In this document: positions 10,297-20,059 of the stretch, piece by piece
Position numbering within the stretch: position 1 is the stretch's first letter
Layout of the letters: every line of letters begins with the position of its first letter
Source of the DNA: Oceanospirillaceae bacterium
GTDB lineage: Bacteria > Pseudomonadota > Gammaproteobacteria > Pseudomonadales > Balneatricaceae
Assembly (NCBI GenBank): GCA_013215375.1
Contig: JABSRB010000024.1
Location: forward strand, 1-64,000
DNA length: 64,000 nt
Direction of reading: 5' to 3'
Notes under the pieces: model-generated
The model's input: the letters and a program-made list of their open reading frames with translations, nothing else
What the model was told of the DNA's origin: nothing
The model's database searches: none
Position numbers and translations under genes: made by a program

Positions 10297-12177
10297 ATGA
10301 AAGTTTCACATAAAGTAGTACTCATCGCTTCAGCTATCGTCATCATTACCTTCTCAATCTTTTCCTGGTTGCAATACAATAGTGTAAAAAGCGCTTTACA
10401 TGAAAAAGCCGTCAGTAATGTAGCTGAGACATCCATTGTTATTTCCAATCAGATAACCAATTGGCTCAATGGTAAATTAGCGCTGATTGATATGGTGGCC
10501 AACACTATCGACGGCGATTACAGCACACAAAACATCCAAGAGGCATTTAATAACCCAGTTCTCGCTGACAACTTCATATTAATGTTTGGTGGTTTACACA
10601 GCGATGGTAAAGCTATTACCAACGACCCTAGCTGGACACCACAAGGATGGGATGCTCGAAAAAGACCTTGGTACAAAACAGCTAGAGACAATCAGCAAGC
10701 AAGCTTAACTGCGCCATATGAAGACGCTTCAACCAAAGAAATATTAATTTCCGCGGTGGCCAACATCTCCAACAACGGCCGATTCCAAGGCGCTTTCGGT
10801 GGAGACTTAAGCCTAAAAACTATTGCTAATGCCATCAATGAGGTGAATTTTGGAGACACCGGTTACGCTTTTTTAATCAGTGCAGATGGCAATATTATCT
10901 CCCATCCAGATACACAGTTTAATGGCAAAAATCTCAGAAGTTTATTTACCACTAAACTTCCTAGATTTGAAAGTACTCTCCAAGAGATGGAACTAAATGG
11001 CGAAGAAGTATTAACCGCTTTCCAACCACTAAAAGGGCTAACAGGCACCAAATGGTATATTGGCGTTGTTTTAAATAAAGCTGATGTATTTAGTGATGCA
11101 ACTGCCTTTGGTTGGGCCGCTTTAATCGGCGCCCTACTGAGCGTACTTGTATGCGCCAGTGCTCTGTTTCTAATCATGCGCTCTTTATTTCAACCTTTGG
11201 AGAACTTGCAGCAATCTCTTGTTGAAATTAACGCAGGTGATGGAGATTTAACTAAACGCTTAAGCGCTACCTCAAAAGACGAATTTGGCACATTATCCAA
11301 TGAATTTAATGAATTTATTGAGCACTTACAGGGCATTATAATCGATGTAAAACAACTCTCCATCCAGATCAATAACAACACCAACACTAGCTCTACCTCT
11401 GCCCTGCAAACGGCTGACGACTTATTAAAACAACTCAATGAATTAGATACCTTATCTGCTGCCATAAATCAGATGTCGTACTCTGCAAAAGAAGTGGCTG
11501 AAAATGCCCTTAAAGCTTCATCAGTGGCGCAAAGCGCTGACAATTCAGCGGCTGAAGGTTCCAAAATAGTAGCACAAACTTCAAGCTCTATTGCAAAATT
11601 AGTAGCCGACATGGATGACACAGTAGTGACGGTGAACCAGCTTGAGAAGTACAGTGCCGATATTGAATCGGTTTTAACCTCAATTACCAGCATTGCCCAG
11701 CAAACCAATCTTTTAGCACTTAACGCTGCAATCGAGGCTGCCAGAGCTGGTGATATGGGACGTGGCTTTGCGGTGGTTGCCGATGAAGTCAGGGCACTTG
11801 CAGCACGCACCCAGCAATCTACTAACGAAACCAGCCTGATCATTGAACATCTACAAGAAGGCGTTAAAGAGGCGGTAGAAAAAATAGAACTCAGCCGTAA
11901 CCTTGCCAACACTACTAAAGAAGAAGCCAGTAAAGCGGATGAGATTTTACTTGATATTCGCCACTCAATATCTGAGATCAATGATATCACTGGGCAAATA
12001 TCCATAGCGGCGCAAGAGCAAAGCAATACCAGCGAAGAGATAAACGCCAATGCCATTACTATTAGAGACATCAGTCAAAACGTATCAGGGCAAGCTCAAG
12101 GGCAATCGGAACTTTGCTCGATAATAGTCGATTTCACCAAGCAGCAGGATGATGTATTAAAACAATTTAAGGTATAA
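10297..12177 (+). CDS. Methyl-accepting chemotaxis protein with amino-acid-type dCache sensor
   Basis: A 626-residue chemoreceptor. Membrane segment 1 is at about 7-27, a periplasmic double-Cache sensor at about 35-265, membrane segment 2 at about 270-296, HAMP at about 297-350 and the signalling domain to the end. The signalling hairpin [18 protein letters not shown] (around 469-486) and [14 protein letters not shown] are intact. In the sensor, Arg123, Trp125, Tyr126, Tyr141, Asp143 and Asp170 have the same spacing as the amino-acid-binding residues I recall from PctA-type receptors (R126, W128, Y129, Y144, D146, D173). The first Tyr of that motif appears to be Phe97. Amino-acid ligands are therefore likely; the exact ligand is unknown. 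Confidence 0.92.
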   Translation: MKVSHKVVLIASAIVIITFSIFSWLQYNSVKSALHEKAVSNVAETSIVISNQITNWLNGKLALIDMVANTIDGDYSTQNIQEAFNNPVLADNFILMFGGLHSDGKAITNDPSWTPQGWDARKRPWYKTARDNQQASLTAPYEDASTKEILISAVANISNNGRFQGAFGGDLSLKTIANAINEVNFGDTGYAFLISADGNIISHPDTQFNGKNLRSLFTTKLPRFESTLQEMELNGEEVLTAFQPLKGLTGTKWYIGVVLNKADVFSDATAFGWAALIGALLSVLVCASALFLIMRSLFQPLENLQQSLVEINAGDGDLTKRLSATSKDEFGTLSNEFNEFIEHLQGIIIDVKQLSIQINNNTNTSSTSALQTADDLLKQLNELDTLSAAINQMSYSAKEVAENALKASSVAQSADNSAAEGSKIVAQTSSSIAKLVADMDDTVVTVNQLEKYSADIESVLTSITSIAQQTNLLALNAAIEAARAGDMGRGFAVVADEVRALAARTQQSTNETSLIIEHLQEGVKEAVEKIELSRNLANTTKEEASKADEILLDIRHSISEINDITGQISIAAQEQSNTSEEINANAITIRDISQNVSGQAQGQSELCSIIVDFTKQQDDVLKQFKV

Positions 12178-12222
12178 AAATTCTGCTTTAATTTCATCTA
12201 TAATATTAAATAATCGTCTTAT

Positions 12223-12253
12223 AAAAAGCGCTAGTGCTTCACTAGTGCTTTTT
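12223..12253 (+). terminator. Rho-independent terminator after the chemoreceptor
   Basis: AAAAAGCGCTAGT pairs with ACTAGTGCTTTTT around GCTTC (one G-U pair) and is followed by further T. It lies 45 bp after the stop. The 270 bp between this hairpin and the next (12526) hold nothing I can identify. Confidence 0.85.
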
Positions 12254-12525
12254 TGTGTCTACACCTCGCCCCACCCAACTCTTCATATAAAGAATCGGCA
12301 ATAATCTAATAACGTCTTGCTTAGCTTATATGACATTGTTAAAAAACCACGTCCCCTGATTACCCATAAACAACCGATAATCCACTCAATCCTGCTTTTA
12401 GCTAAGCTTGCTTAATATATTCTACCTCAGTCTATGACAACACATTTAGCCTCGCTATTTCCTACGATCTGCCCGCATTACAGCAACGCCTAATGATATT
12501 TTCACTGTCAAATAACACCCACAAA

Positions 12526-12555
12526 AAAAGCGCTAGTTTTGCAACTAGCGCTTTT
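12526..12555 (-). terminator. Rho-independent terminator of the TRAP operon
   Basis: A perfect 13-bp stem, AAAAGCGCTAGTT with AACTAGCGCTTTT, and a four-base loop. Read on the minus strand it ends in a run of T, about 105 bp past the dctM stop. It resembles the terminator at 12223-12253 in sequence. Confidence 0.8.
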
Positions 12556-12660
12556 GCTGTTGATCATCCTGATATAGAGAACAACATATAACCTGTAATC
12601 ATTGCTGAACACCCCTAACTTCAACTCAAATAGGGATGCTCAAAGAAGCCTAGCTTTTGA

Positions 12661-15327
12661 TTAGAAATTCAGTGATATATCCTTGTGCACTGACAGACAA
12701 CTAGCAATGCTCTTAGCTTGCGCTAATGACAACCTCTCTTGTAACCTCATACCTATAGTCATGTGAATTGCTTCATCATAGGCGGCGATTGCAGGCTGTA
12801 ACTCAGTGACAGCACGTCTACGCCACTGCAACTCTAACTTAAGCATGTCAACAGCTTCGGTGTATTCAAGCATGGCTTTTTCAAGCTTAACTTTCTTTAG
12901 GGCGCGACGTGCTTTTGATAGCTTGCCTTTTACTGAGCTCGTAGCACTCAACGCACCTAATTGAGATTCAAGCGCCTTAATTTCAACCATCACTGGCTTG
13001 GCATCCGCTTTAGTTGTTACCGATGCAATTAACGCTTTAAGCTGCGCTATTGGCGCCTCTAATTGCGCTAGAGCATCTACATCTGCCAGCGTTCGCGTTA
13101 GGGCTTCTATTGGCTCATAGGCACTATCCACATTACTACGATAAGTGCGTCTCGATTTGGCTAGTACATCTGCTAGTCTGACGTATTCCGCTCTTTCAGC
13201 AGTCCATCGAGCCGGAACAGAAGCCTCAAGCTGTTGCTTCTCTACGAGGTACTCTTCATTCTCACGCTTGTACTCAATCACCGCATCGAGGAGAGAATCT
13301 TCACCCCTAGCTCTGGAAATCTGCTTTAAGTTTTCTTCAACCTTTTTATCGATACGGCGCACTTTCTTCTGGATAGCGCGTACTTCAACATGCAGAGGTC
13401 TATAGCCAGGTGAATACGCTTCGAGCTCAAGCTCAGCTTGACGAATGCTCTCTACTAGGGAGAAAGTCAGTGCTGCATTATCAAAACTCTCTTTTAATAC
13501 CTGCTGTTGCTTCTTAGGCAAATAACTTATATCAACAGCCTGCACGGTATTGATACTCGCGCGCAAACTATCGCCAATAGTATCGTATTGAGTAAAGATA
13601 TAAGACTCAAGACACTGCTGAATTCTTGGATTCATTGGTGGCGGTGCCGTTTCTGAAGTCAGAGCTGTACGATTTGGCAGATAATTGACCAGCGGTGGGT
13701 AAAAACCTGCGATCAATAACGCCAGTATCTGCAATCCTATAAACGCAACAGCCCCTTTATATATATCTAACGTTTTTACAATTTTGGGGACAACTCCCCT
13801 TAAATAAAAGAGCGCAAAGCCAAAGGGAGGAGTTAAGAAGGAGGTTTGAATATTAAGCCCTATCATCACACCCAACCATACAGCGGTTATGTTGGCGCTG
13901 GGATCGGCCATTAAGATAGGTGCAACAATAGGCACTACAACCACGGCTATTTCAATAAAATCAAGAAAGAATCCTAATAGAAATATAACCAGCATGACCA
14001 CAACAAACTGTGTCCAAAAGCCACCAGGTAAACTGGTCAAAAACTCTTTGACTAAATGCTCACCGCCAAATCCTCGAAAGGCAGTGGTTAGCATTGCCGC
14101 ACCGATAAGGATGATAAACACCATCGATGTCGTTTTAGCAGTCTCTACCATCACTTCATGCAAAGTGTTATTTATTTTATAGGTGCGCCATGTACTCCAA
14201 AAAATTGCAATCATTAAAACGGTCACCGCTATAATAGCTAAAGTGATGCCCAGTTGGTCGTCAGCTGTTTTAATATTTTTAATGTTTAAATTGAAGTTTG
14301 ATACGATAAAGCCAATAGCGATCACTGAACCTATCGCCATAAAAGCTGGGTAATAGCGAGTTTTTTGCTCACCTACTAAGCGATAACCACCCATGATCAT
14401 GGCACCGACAGCACCAATCGCTCCCGCTTGATTGACCGTGGCTATACCAAAAATAATAGAACCTAGTACCACTAGAATCAATCCTAGAGGAGGCACTAAA
14501 GCAAACAGTACTTTTACCAAAAACTTACGATCGTAGTCACCATCAAAAGGGACTGGTGGTGCGGCTTCTGGTTTAATTAACGCGACTATTAATATATAGG
14601 TTATGTACAAACCCACCAATATCAAGCCTGGAACCATCGCGCCCATAAACATGTCACCGGCACTGGCTGATGCTATGTCAAACGTCGACGGCATGGTTAA
14701 TTCGCCAGTGATTTCTTTGTAATCAGCTTTACGAATAGTAGCCGCCTGATCGGCAGCACTTGAGAGCTGATCCGCTAAAATTATCAGTACAATCGAAGGG
14801 GGGATAATTTGCCCCAATGTCCCCGAGGCACAAATGATACCCGAGGCGAGTGGCTTAGAGTAATTATTGCGCAGCATTGCAGGCATTGAAATCAATCCCA
14901 TGGCAATAACAGTCGCACCAACTATACCGGTAGTTGCCGCCAGTAACGCACCGACAATAACCACTGATATGCCTAATCCCCCTGGGATAGGTCCGAATAG
15001 CTGCGCCATAGCGACTAATAGATCTTCTGCGATCTTTGAGCGCTGTAACATAATACCCATGAAAATAAACAGCGGTATCGCGATTAATGTATCTCGTTCC
15101 ACATCCCAATATAAACTTCGTATATTGGTGACCCCGGCACTGAGCCATTGTACCGGCCCTCCCTGTGCAAAATAAGCATCGGGGTTACCGGCAAACAACC
15201 AGCCACATAGTGCCGCTATAGCGACCGCGAGAATGGACGAACCTGGCAGCGCAAACGCCACCGGAAATCCAGAAGTTAGCGCTACTATCATCAGCACCAC
15301 TAACAGTAATAGGAAAAACAATTCCAT
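12661..15327 (-). CDS. dctM: TRAP transporter large permease (DctM) with long C-terminal coiled-coil extension
   Basis: This is the membrane subunit that moves an organic acid inward with sodium. Residues 1-555 are hydrophobic and carry the DctM signatures: a start of FPVAFALPGSS, GIVGATVIAMGLISMPAML, GTLGQIIPPSIVLIILA and SFLTPPFGFALFYLRGV. The membrane part is longer than the usual 430 residues, with an inserted pair of helices (about 320-380). Residues 560-888 are a separate soluble region rich in Glu, Lys, Arg and Ala with heptad-like patterns and almost no hydrophobic membrane segment, which is unusual. The frame is continuous, so it is not an assembly break visible here. Operon: dctP, dctQ, dctM, 28 bp after dctQ. 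Substrate unknown. Confidence 0.9.
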   Translation of the reverse strand: MELFFLLLLVVLMIVALTSGFPVAFALPGSSILAVAIAALCGWLFAGNPDAYFAQGGPVQWLSAGVTNIRSLYWDVERDTLIAIPLFIFMGIMLQRSKIAEDLLVAMAQLFGPIPGGLGISVVIVGALLAATTGIVGATVIAMGLISMPAMLRNNYSKPLASGIICASGTLGQIIPPSIVLIILADQLSSAADQAATIRKADYKEITGELTMPSTFDIASASAGDMFMGAMVPGLILVGLYITYILIVALIKPEAAPPVPFDGDYDRKFLVKVLFALVPPLGLILVVLGSIIFGIATVNQAGAIGAVGAMIMGGYRLVGEQKTRYYPAFMAIGSVIAIGFIVSNFNLNIKNIKTADDQLGITLAIIAVTVLMIAIFWSTWRTYKINNTLHEVMVETAKTTSMVFIILIGAAMLTTAFRGFGGEHLVKEFLTSLPGGFWTQFVVVMLVIFLLGFFLDFIEIAVVVVPIVAPILMADPSANITAVWLGVMIGLNIQTSFLTPPFGFALFYLRGVVPKIVKTLDIYKGAVAFIGLQILALLIAGFYPPLVNYLPNRTALTSETAPPPMNPRIQQCLESYIFTQYDTIGDSLRASINTVQAVDISYLPKKQQQVLKESFDNAALTFSLVESIRQAELELEAYSPGYRPLHVEVRAIQKKVRRIDKKVEENLKQISRARGEDSLLDAVIEYKRENEEYLVEKQQLEASVPARWTAERAEYVRLADVLAKSRRTYRSNVDSAYEPIEALTRTLADVDALAQLEAPIAQLKALIASVTTKADAKPVMVEIKALESQLGALSATSSVKGKLSKARRALKKVKLEKAMLEYTEAVDMLKLELQWRRRAVTELQPAIAAYDEAIHMTIGMRLQERLSLAQAKSIASCLSVHKDISLNF

Positions 15328-15355
15328 GAATACTACCCTTAAATTGTATTAGTTC

Positions 15356-16429
15356 TTAATGGACCGGCACCGGCACTGGGTTTTCCAGCTCGGGCTCATC
15401 GCGTAGATCGGCAATATTACTTAATAAATAACTGCTGAACTGCACTATCATTGACAGTGAAAAAATCACCAAATAGCCAACCATCAAGTATTTAACATAG
15501 AGACCGTAACCACTTTGTGATATTTCAAAACTAAATATAGGACTGTTGATACTATGACCTTTGCCCCACATACCCATGGTTAAAATAATCCAGCAAAGCG
15601 GAAAACCTAGCAATATCAATCCAATAGTATTTGACCAAGCTTTCATGCGTTTACTAAATCCTGCATAAATAACATCAACGCGCACATGGCCATCCGAAAC
15701 CAAAGTGTGTGAGCTGGCAAACAGGAACAATGCAGCGTACCAAAAACGCACTAAGTCCCCCATAAAAGCCTGCTCATAGGAAAATATAAAACGGAAGATA
15801 ACTATCTGAAGCTCGGCGAACACAACTAATAATGCTAGCCAAGTAAAGCCAAGTGAACGGGTGAAAGCGGCAATTATTAATCCGAGCCCTATCAGAGGGT
15901 AATGAATATTTGCGCCGCGCTCTTTTGGCCGGCCCAAAGAATCGATAGTGTCCTTATCGATAAAATAATGCAGCATATCTTCGACGCGTAAAAAAGAAAT
16001 TATCATGTCGGCAAAGCCAACCAATAACACCGCCCAAAATGCTGCGCGGATAATGTAGCGAGCAAATGAAGATAATAATTGAGCATCTATACGCAGTGAG
16101 CGTGCCGGTGTTAATGCGACAAAACTGGCTACCAGCATAAAAGCGGCAACATAACTTAATGTCTGCCACCAACCTAACTGCATCGCCTCAGCAGAGAGAG
16201 CGACTCTTGGCGCCTCTAACCCAAACCATTGCATTTGCGAGAGGTACGCCAACATACTCGGCCATTTTAGCCCGTAAGTTAGGTAGACATTAAATAAAAA
16301 CAAGAGGGTAACAGAAACCATTGATCCAGCAAAAAAGCGGAAAAATTTATCGCACCAGGCGTTTTTTTGTAGTGAAGTGCCCATACTTACCGGCAAATCA
16401 TCGAGAGAAGGTTTTTCAGATTCATTCAT
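15356..16429 (-). CDS. dctQ: TRAP transporter small permease (DctQ), long form
   Basis: The small membrane subunit that holds the TRAP complex together with DctM. At 357 residues it is about twice the usual DctQ length. The N-terminal half has extra membrane helices (about 31-53, 90-112 and 120-145) with a loop carrying RVEDMLHYFIDKD. The C-terminal half holds the standard four-helix DctQ domain, with RFIFSYEQAFMGDLVRFWYAALFLFASSHTLVSDGHVRVDV as its recognisable core. The VSDGHVRVDV stretch is the best family mark. Long DctQ forms are known in the mannitol/chloroaromatic or keto-acid TRAP group, which fits the TakP-like binding protein upstream. It lies 148 bp after dctP. Confidence 0.85.
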   Translation of the reverse strand: MNESEKPSLDDLPVSMGTSLQKNAWCDKFFRFFAGSMVSVTLLFLFNVYLTYGLKWPSMLAYLSQMQWFGLEAPRVALSAEAMQLGWWQTLSYVAAFMLVASFVALTPARSLRIDAQLLSSFARYIIRAAFWAVLLVGFADMIISFLRVEDMLHYFIDKDTIDSLGRPKERGANIHYPLIGLGLIIAAFTRSLGFTWLALLVVFAELQIVIFRFIFSYEQAFMGDLVRFWYAALFLFASSHTLVSDGHVRVDVIYAGFSKRMKAWSNTIGLILLGFPLCWIILTMGMWGKGHSINSPIFSFEISQSGYGLYVKYLMVGYLVIFSLSMIVQFSSYLLSNIADLRDEPELENPVPVPVH

Positions 16430-16538
16430 AGTGTAGCGCCAGGCCAGTATTAAAATTCTTAGCGGGGTAAGCTAAGTACCTATTGTAAATTTTATTTACA
16501 GTTAAATTTGATTAAAATTTAAATTAGGTAAGGTAATA

Positions 16539-16566
16539 AATATGTGGAGCACAAGCTCCACATATT
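16539..16566 (-). terminator. Intercistronic hairpin between dctP and dctQ
   Basis: A perfect 12-bp stem, AATATGTGGAGC with GCTCCACATATT, and a four-base loop, 11 bp past the dctP stop. Downstream on the minus strand it reads TATTACC, so it is at best a partial terminator. Such a hairpin usually protects the binding-protein mRNA or attenuates transcription, giving more DctP than permease. Confidence 0.75.
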
Positions 16567-16577
16567 AAACAGCGCTA

Positions 16578-17672
16578 TTACAGATCAAGTACGCGGTTAC
16601 GTTGACGTACGTACGCTTGATCAGATAGTTTAGCCCATGCACCAACAGTACTACGTGCAGCTTCAAAGCTAGTGTGGATACGATTAGCAAGATCACTGTG
16701 AGACTTAACAGTTTCAAATACTTCATCAGCAGCTTCACCGAAGGCATCATAAATGTCATCGTTGAATTCGCGAACTTTAACGCCCTGCTCATTAACAAGC
16801 TTCTCTAAGTACTCACCGTTTTTGGCGTTGTACTCAGACATCATCACATCGTTTTCCATAGAGGATGCAGCTTCGATCATTAGCTGATCGCCTTTGGACA
16901 GACCCTGCCACCACTCGTTGTTCATTCCAAGCGCTAACATGGCACCTGGCTCATGCATTCCTGGGAAATAATAGTACTTAGCAGCTTCATAGAACTTCAT
17001 GATGTAATCGTTCCAAGGACCTACCCACTCAGTCGCATCGATAGCACCAGAAACTAAGTTTTCGTATATTTGTCCACCAGGAAGTGAAACAGGTGATCCA
17101 CCTAGCTTGGCAAGTACATCACCACCTAGACCTGGCATACGCATCTTAAGACCTTTAAAGTCATCAACAGAGTTGATTTCTTTACGGAACCAACCGCCCA
17201 TCTGCACACCAGTGTTACCACACATAAGTCCCTTAAGACCGTATTCTGCAGATAACTCATCCCATAACTGCTGACCGCCACCGAAGCGAATCCAAGCGTT
17301 CATTTCTGTATAGGTAAGACCAAAAGGTACTGAAGTGAAGTAAGCAAAACCTGGGTGCTTGCCTTTCCAGTAGTACTCGGCAGCATGATACATCTGAGCA
17401 TTACCAGAGGCGACTTCGTCAAAGGAATCAAACGCTTTAACACGTTCGTTAGCCGCGAAGTAATTCACCACAATACGGCCATCACTCATATCTGATAAAC
17501 GTTTAGCGAAACGTTGCGCGCCCGTACCTAGACCTGGGAAATCTCTACCCCAAGTCGCCACCATATTTATTTCCATACGTTCTTTAGCGATAGCTGGTGC
17601 GGATATTGTTGCCGCAGCAGCAACCCCACCTAAACCTGCTAAACCAGTTTTCAAAAGATCACGTCTTTTCAT
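16578..17672 (-). CDS. dctP: TRAP transporter substrate-binding protein (DctP, TakP-like)
   Basis: The periplasmic receptor of the TRAP importer, 364 residues. The N-terminus MKRRDLLKTGLAGLGGVAAA is a twin-arginine signal ending at APAIAKE. The mature protein has the TRAP-binding marks MGGWFRKEI (with the substrate-contacting Arg), GLKMRMPGLGGDVLAKLGG and ATEWVGPWNDY, which match the 2-oxo-acid or lactate-binding TakP branch. A branched 2-oxo acid or related hydroxy acid is a reasonable guess. Good ribosome-binding site (AGGAGT) eight bases before the ATG. It is first in the operon and followed by a stabilising hairpin. Confidence 0.92.
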   Translation of the reverse strand: MKRRDLLKTGLAGLGGVAAAATISAPAIAKERMEINMVATWGRDFPGLGTGAQRFAKRLSDMSDGRIVVNYFAANERVKAFDSFDEVASGNAQMYHAAEYYWKGKHPGFAYFTSVPFGLTYTEMNAWIRFGGGQQLWDELSAEYGLKGLMCGNTGVQMGGWFRKEINSVDDFKGLKMRMPGLGGDVLAKLGGSPVSLPGGQIYENLVSGAIDATEWVGPWNDYIMKFYEAAKYYYFPGMHEPGAMLALGMNNEWWQGLSKGDQLMIEAASSMENDVMMSEYNAKNGEYLEKLVNEQGVKVREFNDDIYDAFGEAADEVFETVKSHSDLANRIHTSFEAARSTVGAWAKLSDQAYVRQRNRVLDL

Positions 17673-18415
17673 GAAGACTAACTCCTAATTATTATTGTTT
17701 ACCGTGTACGGTATTCTATGCAATGCACCTATGACCTTAAATATCGGTGCCTTTATAAAACCAGTACCAGTACATCAGAATTATAGTACAGAGTAAATTA
17801 GTTTTTTTAATACACTATCTAGTGTTTTTTTATAATTACCTAGCATTGCATAAGAATTATGCGTTTCAGAGATATTCTACCTGATTGAAGGTAAAGTTTT
17901 ACTCGATATAACGTTTAATAACGCTTTTATTCTAATACTTTAGTCTTATATCAATGACCGAAATGTAATTTTTCGTCCCGATTAGATAGCTCAAAATATT
18001 GATCCGAAAGCTAGATCCCTATCCCTAAATGACGGCACTTAAATCTCAATATTTACCGTTATAAGTCTCAGCTAATAGCGATAAATGAAACAGCGCAGCA
18101 TGATTTATTTGTAATCGATGCAACTTTTTTAAACCTAGAACCGCCCTATTTACCTACTAACTTTTCACCACTTCATGACACATCATAATTGTGTAATCAA
18201 ATAGCAACAAAAAGAGTTAATTCTGGAACTTTAATGATAAACAATACACATTTATCAATTAATTTATTTTTTTTAAAACACTTATTTTATTTTTTGAGAC
18301 AAACTAAGAAAACATTCTAAACATGAACGAAATATAAATATAATTTAATTTGCATTCAGTTTCGGTATATTATTCATTCACTTTATATTAATAAATTAAG
18401 TGAGTGAGGTCATCA
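17673..18415. other. Long AT-rich intergenic region
   Basis: About 740 bp between divergent genes (dctP on the minus strand, DUF2927 on the plus strand). It is strongly AT-rich, with homopolymer runs near 18265 and 18285. It should contain the TRAP operon promoter and operator. I see no gene, no long inverted repeat and no element copy. Confidence 0.5.
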
Positions 18416-19198
18416 ATGAGAATATTGTTCCAGTTATTAATCCTGAGCATCAGTATTTTTAGTACTTTAAATAGCTATGCTGCAGCTTTCTCTTGGCAAA
18501 AAGTTTCTTTTATCACCCAAAGTTTTCACGAAGTTGCCCTAGGCAGTGAATACGGTAAAGGTGACTATCGTATTCGCAAGTGGGTAAAACCTATTAATAT
18601 ATTTGTACAGCACGATATAGGGGATAGCCATTTGCAAAACCAACTGGTGGATGCCCATATCCAACACTTAAGTAGCATTACTCAATTAACCATCAAACGT
18701 GTATCAACTATTGCTCAGGCAAATTTAAAGTTTTTCTTCACTGATCAAAAAAATTTACTGCCATTGATCACCAAACATTCTGGCAGTGCTGTCGCTAAGG
18801 TTAATACCACAAAAACCTGCATCGCTAATATTTCCCTTAATCAAAAAGCACAAGTGCGTAGCGCTCAAATATATATCCCGGTAGATTTTGCCTACCGCAA
18901 AGGTAAATTAGTCGCCTGTATTGTGGAGGAACTCACGCAAATATTGGGTTTACCTCGCGATTCTGAGAAAGTGTACCCCTCAATCTTTAATGATAAATCC
19001 ACAGATGATCTTTTAACCGGTCTCGACGAAACACTGATTCGCATCCTCTACAGTCCAAAAATAAAGGCCGGCATGACTAAAAATTCACTCTCTAAAGTAC
19101 TCGTATCTGTGATTAATCAACTGAATCATTCAGGATTAATCTCCACAGCAAATCGACGTGTAAAACAAACTAAGCTGTATGCAATGCTCGGCTATTAA
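18416..19198 (+). CDS. DUF2927 secreted protein
   Basis: A 260-residue exported protein of unknown function. The signal peptide covers about residues 1-22 (ILFQLLILSISIFSTLNSYAAA). The body has the DUF2927 pattern: an early KWVKPINIFV strand, a central SAVAKVNTTKTCIANISL, and the signature ACIVEELTQILGLPRDSEKV followed by SIFND and LTGLDETLIRILYSPKIKAGM. The EELTQ helix resembles a zincin-like HExxH helix that lost the motif, so it is unlikely to be an active peptidase. The ATG at 18416 has GAGG upstream; a GTG four codons earlier would overlap that site. It stands alone between the TRAP operon and the catabolic block. Confidence 0.75.
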   Translation: MRILFQLLILSISIFSTLNSYAAAFSWQKVSFITQSFHEVALGSEYGKGDYRIRKWVKPINIFVQHDIGDSHLQNQLVDAHIQHLSSITQLTIKRVSTIAQANLKFFFTDQKNLLPLITKHSGSAVAKVNTTKTCIANISLNQKAQVRSAQIYIPVDFAYRKGKLVACIVEELTQILGLPRDSEKVYPSIFNDKSTDDLLTGLDETLIRILYSPKIKAGMTKNSLSKVLVSVINQLNHSGLISTANRRVKQTKLYAMLGY

Positions 19199-19330
19199 TT
19201 TGGCCCCAATCTATGACTCAACCCTGCGCCCCACTACAGGCAATAAAGGTGCATGAGGGGATGACTAATTCAACGCTATTAAAGCCAAGTGCTTGTGCCT
19301 ATAATGGTATTTTTTTAAAAGTACATAGAC

Positions 19331-20059
19331 ATGAAACAAGTAGCAGTCGTCACAGGCGGATCAAACGGTATTGGTCTCGCTATTGTAGAATTATTTATTA
19401 GTGCCAAATACACTGTGTACAACTTAGATATTCAAACCAGCAAGGTTGGTCAATATATACATTGTGACATGTCTGATTTTGACTCGGTACAAAACGCGAT
19501 AGCACAAGTTATCGATCGCGAAAAACGATTAGATGTACTTATTTGCAACGCGGGCATCCATTTTTCAGCCAATATTGAAAACACCTCTCCCGCTCAATTT
19601 GATCGAATCTTTGATATCAATGTCAAAGGCGCTTACGCTGCGATTCAAGCCAGCCTAGGGGTCATGAAAAAGCAACAAAAGGGCGCTATTGTTATCATCA
19701 GCTCCGATCAGGCAATCATCGGTAAAACAAACTCTTTCGCCTACAATTTAACCAAACATGCCCTAGCGTCCATCTGTAAGACAACCGCGCTAGATTATGC
19801 AGGAGACAACATCAGAGTAAATGCTATTTGCCCTGGTACTATCGAGACTCCGCTTTACCATAAAGCCATTGATAACTACTGCTTAAACTCTGGTGCCGAC
19901 AAAGAGCAAGTACATCAGGCTGAACAAGCCTTGCAGCCATTGGGCAGATTAGGGCAACCCTCTGAAGTCGCCCAATATGCGCTATTTTTAGCCGGCGATA
20001 AAGCCAGCTTTATCACTGGCAGCTTACAAATCATTGATGGCGGTTACACCACCGCCTAA
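19331..20059 (+). CDS. SDR-family dehydrogenase
   Basis: A 242-residue classical short-chain dehydrogenase. The nucleotide-binding motif TGGSNGIG is at 8-15, Asp33 after the second strand points to NAD(H), NAG is at 73-75, and the catalytic set is Ser124/125, Tyr138 and Lys142. The C-terminal FITGSLQIIDGGYTTA is standard. Its stop overlaps the start of the following lactonase-like gene by one base, so the two are translationally coupled. With that partner it resembles the sugar dehydrogenase step of oxidative fucose, rhamnose or arabinose pathways. The substrate is inference. Confidence 0.88.
   Translation: MKQVAVVTGGSNGIGLAIVELFISAKYTVYNLDIQTSKVGQYIHCDMSDFDSVQNAIAQVIDREKRLDVLICNAGIHFSANIENTSPAQFDRIFDINVKGAYAAIQASLGVMKKQQKGAIVIISSDQAIIGKTNSFAYNLTKHALASICKTTALDYAGDNIRVNAICPGTIETPLYHKAIDNYCLNSGADKEQVHQAEQALQPLGRLGQPSEVAQYALFLAGDKASFITGSLQIIDGGYTTA

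Noticed and set aside
19213-19401. A 62-residue frame before the SDR gene
   Set aside because: It overlaps the SDR start out of frame and has no typical protein pattern.
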